NCBI GenBank assembly: GCA_002293375.1 | Contig: DBDA01000021.1 | Coordinates: 190,390 to 252,725, forward strand | Length of the DNA: 62,336 bases | Direction of reading: 5' to 3' | Source of the DNA: Odoribacter sp. UBA944 | GTDB taxonomy: Bacteria; Bacteroidota; Bacteroidia; Bacteroidales; Marinifilaceae | Shown here: piece after piece, positions 60,786 through 62,336 of the stretch | Layout of the letters: each line of letters begins with the position of its first letter | Position numbering within the stretch: the stretch's first letter is position 1 | The notes under the pieces: generated by a model | The model's database searches: none | Told to the model about the DNA's origin: nothing | Seen by the model: only the letters and a program-made list of their open reading frames with translations | Translations under genes and position numbers: made by a program

Positions 60786-60813
60786 GTTTGTAAGAGCAGG
60801 CTTCGTATCTTTA
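60783..60813 (+). promoter_or_regulatory. Promoter of mnmE, implying a leaderless transcript
   Basis: TTTG at 60783-60786, 19 bases, then TATCTTTA at 60806-60813. The mnmE ATG is only four bases further on, so transcription should begin at or next to the start codon. Confidence 0.5.
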
Positions 60814-60817
60814 CGAC

Positions 60818-62209
60818 ATGGATAGATCGGTTATTTGTGCCATAGCGACGGCTTCCGGGAGCGGGGCTATAGCCATCCTGCGGCTTTCCGGAGCCGGTGC
60901 GGTCGAGTTGGCGGACCGGCTGTTTGTCGCTCCCTCCGGTAAGCACCTGAAAGAGGCGGCGCCCAACACGGCCCTTTTTGGGCAGATCGTGGATGAAGGG
61001 ATGCTGTTGGATGAAGTGTTGGTCACGGTTTTCCGTTCTCCTCACTCCTTTACGGGAGAAGATACGGTGGAGATTGCCTGCCACGGCTCTCCGTATATAC
61101 AGCAACGCTTGTTGCAATTGCTGGTCCGGACAGGCGCCCGTCTGGCTGCTCCCGGAGAGTTCACCCTCCGGGCGTTCCTGAACGGCAAGATGGACCTGTC
61201 GCAGGCGGAAGCGGTGGCAGACCTGATCGCCTCCTCTTCGGCCGCCGCCCACCGGATGGCGATGAATCAGATGAAAGGCGGTTTTTCATCGGAATTACGC
61301 AGGTTGCGGGAGGAGATGTTGCAAATCATTACCCTGTTGGAGTTGGAGCTGGATTTTTCGGAAGAGGAGGTGGAGTTCGCCGAGCGCACTGCCTTGTTGG
61401 AATTGGCTGTTCACATCCGGCAATTGCTGACCCGCCTGGCCCACTCTTTTTCGCTGGGGAATGTGATAAAAAACGGTGTGCCTGTGGCGATTGCCGGTAA
61501 TACCAATGTTGGCAAAAGCACTTTGCTGAATGCTTTGCTGAATGAAGAGCGGGCCCTTGTTTCGGATGTCGCCGGGACCACCCGGGATGCCATTGAAGAG
61601 ACCGTGAACCTGAACGGGGTCCTTTTCCGTTTTATCGACACCGCCGGAATTCGGGAAACGTCGGACCTTGTTGAAACCATGGGTATAGAGCGCACTTTTG
61701 CTAAGATAGAACAGGCCGGTGTCGTCTTGTTGATGACCGACCTGAGCCGTGGAACGGAGAGTTTTTCCTATTACTACCAACAGGTAAAAGCCCGGCTTGC
61801 TCCCTCTGCCCGCCTGATCATTCTGCTTAACAAAACGGATATTACGGCCGATCTGTTGACCCCGTTGGAAACCATTCGCCTGATCACTTCCGGGGAGGAG
61901 ATCCTCCCGATCTCGGCCCGGACGGGAGACAACATCCCGCTTTTAATGGAAAAACTGACGGAGGTTATTACGGCAAACCCGTTCGGTGCAGCGGATGTCA
62001 TCGTCAGCAATACCCGCCATTACGAAGCCCTGCTTCGTGCCAACGAGGCCATTGAACGGGCCATCGCGGGTCTGAAAACCTCCGTCAGCAGTGAATTTAT
62101 TGCTCAGGACGTTCGCGAATGTCTGCATTATATTGGCGAGATTACCGGTACGATTACAACGGATGAAGTGTTGGGGAATATTTTTAGCAAGTTTTGTATC
62201 GGAAAGTAA
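60818..62209 (+). CDS. mnmE: tRNA uridine-5-carboxymethylaminomethyl(34) synthesis GTPase
   Basis: A 463-residue GTPase that with MnmG modifies the wobble uridine of several tRNAs. The N-terminal THF-binding domain (about 1-118: ICAIATASGSGAIAILRLSG) is followed by a helical region and the G domain (about 215-375) with G1 GNTNVGKST near 227, G2 TTRD, G3 DTAG near 272 and G4 NKTD near 340. The protein ends with the conserved CIGK, whose Cys is needed for the reaction. The start at 60818 aligns with the usual family N terminus. Confidence 0.95.
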   Translation: MDRSVICAIATASGSGAIAILRLSGAGAVELADRLFVAPSGKHLKEAAPNTALFGQIVDEGMLLDEVLVTVFRSPHSFTGEDTVEIACHGSPYIQQRLLQLLVRTGARLAAPGEFTLRAFLNGKMDLSQAEAVADLIASSSAAAHRMAMNQMKGGFSSELRRLREEMLQIITLLELELDFSEEEVEFAERTALLELAVHIRQLLTRLAHSFSLGNVIKNGVPVAIAGNTNVGKSTLLNALLNEERALVSDVAGTTRDAIEETVNLNGVLFRFIDTAGIRETSDLVETMGIERTFAKIEQAGVVLLMTDLSRGTESFSYYYQQVKARLAPSARLIILLNKTDITADLLTPLETIRLITSGEEILPISARTGDNIPLLMEKLTEVITANPFGAADVIVSNTRHYEALLRANEAIERAIAGLKTSVSSEFIAQDVRECLHYIGEITGTITTDEVLGNIFSKFCIGK

Positions 62210-62336
62210 CTATTGAAAATAATATCCGGCAAAAGTCAAGTATAAGCACTGTGAATTAATATATTAAAGTCGATATTTCCGAAGTTGATTAACCTTTGAT
62301 TTTCCGTTTGTGTTGCAAAATTTGCCGCATATTTGT
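62210..62336 (+). promoter_or_regulatory. Non-coding window end with a possible promoter
   Basis: No gene is seen in the last 127 bases. TTTG at about 62306 and CATATTTG at about 62327-62334 form an imperfect Bacteroidota-type promoter for a gene beyond the window. Confidence 0.25.

Overview
This window looks like a chromosomal segment from a member of the Bacteroidota, most likely order Bacteroidales; I cannot name the family or genus. The main reasons are the many promoter-like sites of the Bacteroidota type (TTTG, about 19-20 bases, then TAnnTTTG), a fimbrillin cluster (Mfa1/FimA major subunit, FimB/Mfa2 anchor and large accessory lipoproteins), a fused SecDF, a DUF2723 membrane glycosyltransferase, Gld-type ABC genes, a short SigA-like sigma paralogue and a tyrosine recombinase of the common Bacteroidales type. 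Four tRNA genes are present (Arg-ACG, Gln-TTG, Leu-CAG, Leu-GAG). I see no CRISPR array, rRNA gene or transposase.

Layout. At 0-1 kb there is an AbiEi-type antitoxin gene followed by a broken AbiEii toxin start. At 1-8 kb lies a minus-strand operon for methionine: a COG1900 homocysteine-biosynthesis protein, a NIL-ferredoxin, a UPF0280 protein, MetH and MetF. At 8.0-8.7 kb is a non-coding block of two related long palindromes. At 8.7-18.9 kb are an S41 protease, a Kef-type antiporter, a group-B-like [FeFe] hydrogenase, SecDF, malate dehydrogenase and a CPBP protease. A 326-bp repeat (18.9-19.3 kb) precedes ddl, tRNA-Arg, a DUF6913-like gene and dapA (19.4-22.1 kb). At 22.1-28.5 kb a minus-strand unit holds a 7TM-HD phosphodiesterase, a LacI regulator and a three-gene GldA/F/G-like ABC system; fabD and folE follow upstream. 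At 30.2-31.6 kb a radical SAM gene diverges from an HxlR regulator. The fimbrial operon fills 31.7-38.1 kb. NfeD and flotillin genes (38.3-39.8 kb) meet lysA-lysC; prmA, an RNA m5C methyltransferase, murB and carB follow to 49.4 kb. At 49.4-54.3 kb are a membrane-anchored AraC-like protein, a sigma factor, a GH20 hexosaminidase lipoprotein and a DUF3298-like lipoprotein. prfB (with its programmed frameshift) and a DUF2723 protein come next, then tRNA-Gln, a second inverted copy of the 326-bp repeat, the tyrosine recombinase, two tRNA-Leu genes and mnmE.

How the genes fit together. Aspartokinase (lysC) feeds aspartate semialdehyde both to lysine/diaminopimelate (dapA, lysA) and, by inference, to direct homocysteine synthesis from sulfide (COG1900, NIL-ferredoxin, UPF0280), with MetH and MetF making methionine. 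ddl, murB and the diaminopimelate genes serve peptidoglycan; secDF, the fimbrial lipoproteins, the GH20 enzyme and DUF2723 serve the envelope.

Most notable non-gene signals: a perfect 15-bp inverted repeat flanking a promoter between the sigma gene and the GH20 gene (a candidate invertible promoter); the two inverted 326-bp repeats 40 kb apart, one abutting the recombinase; and the palindromic module family at 8.2-8.66 kb with a fragment at 45.7 kb. All identities and alignments were made by eye.
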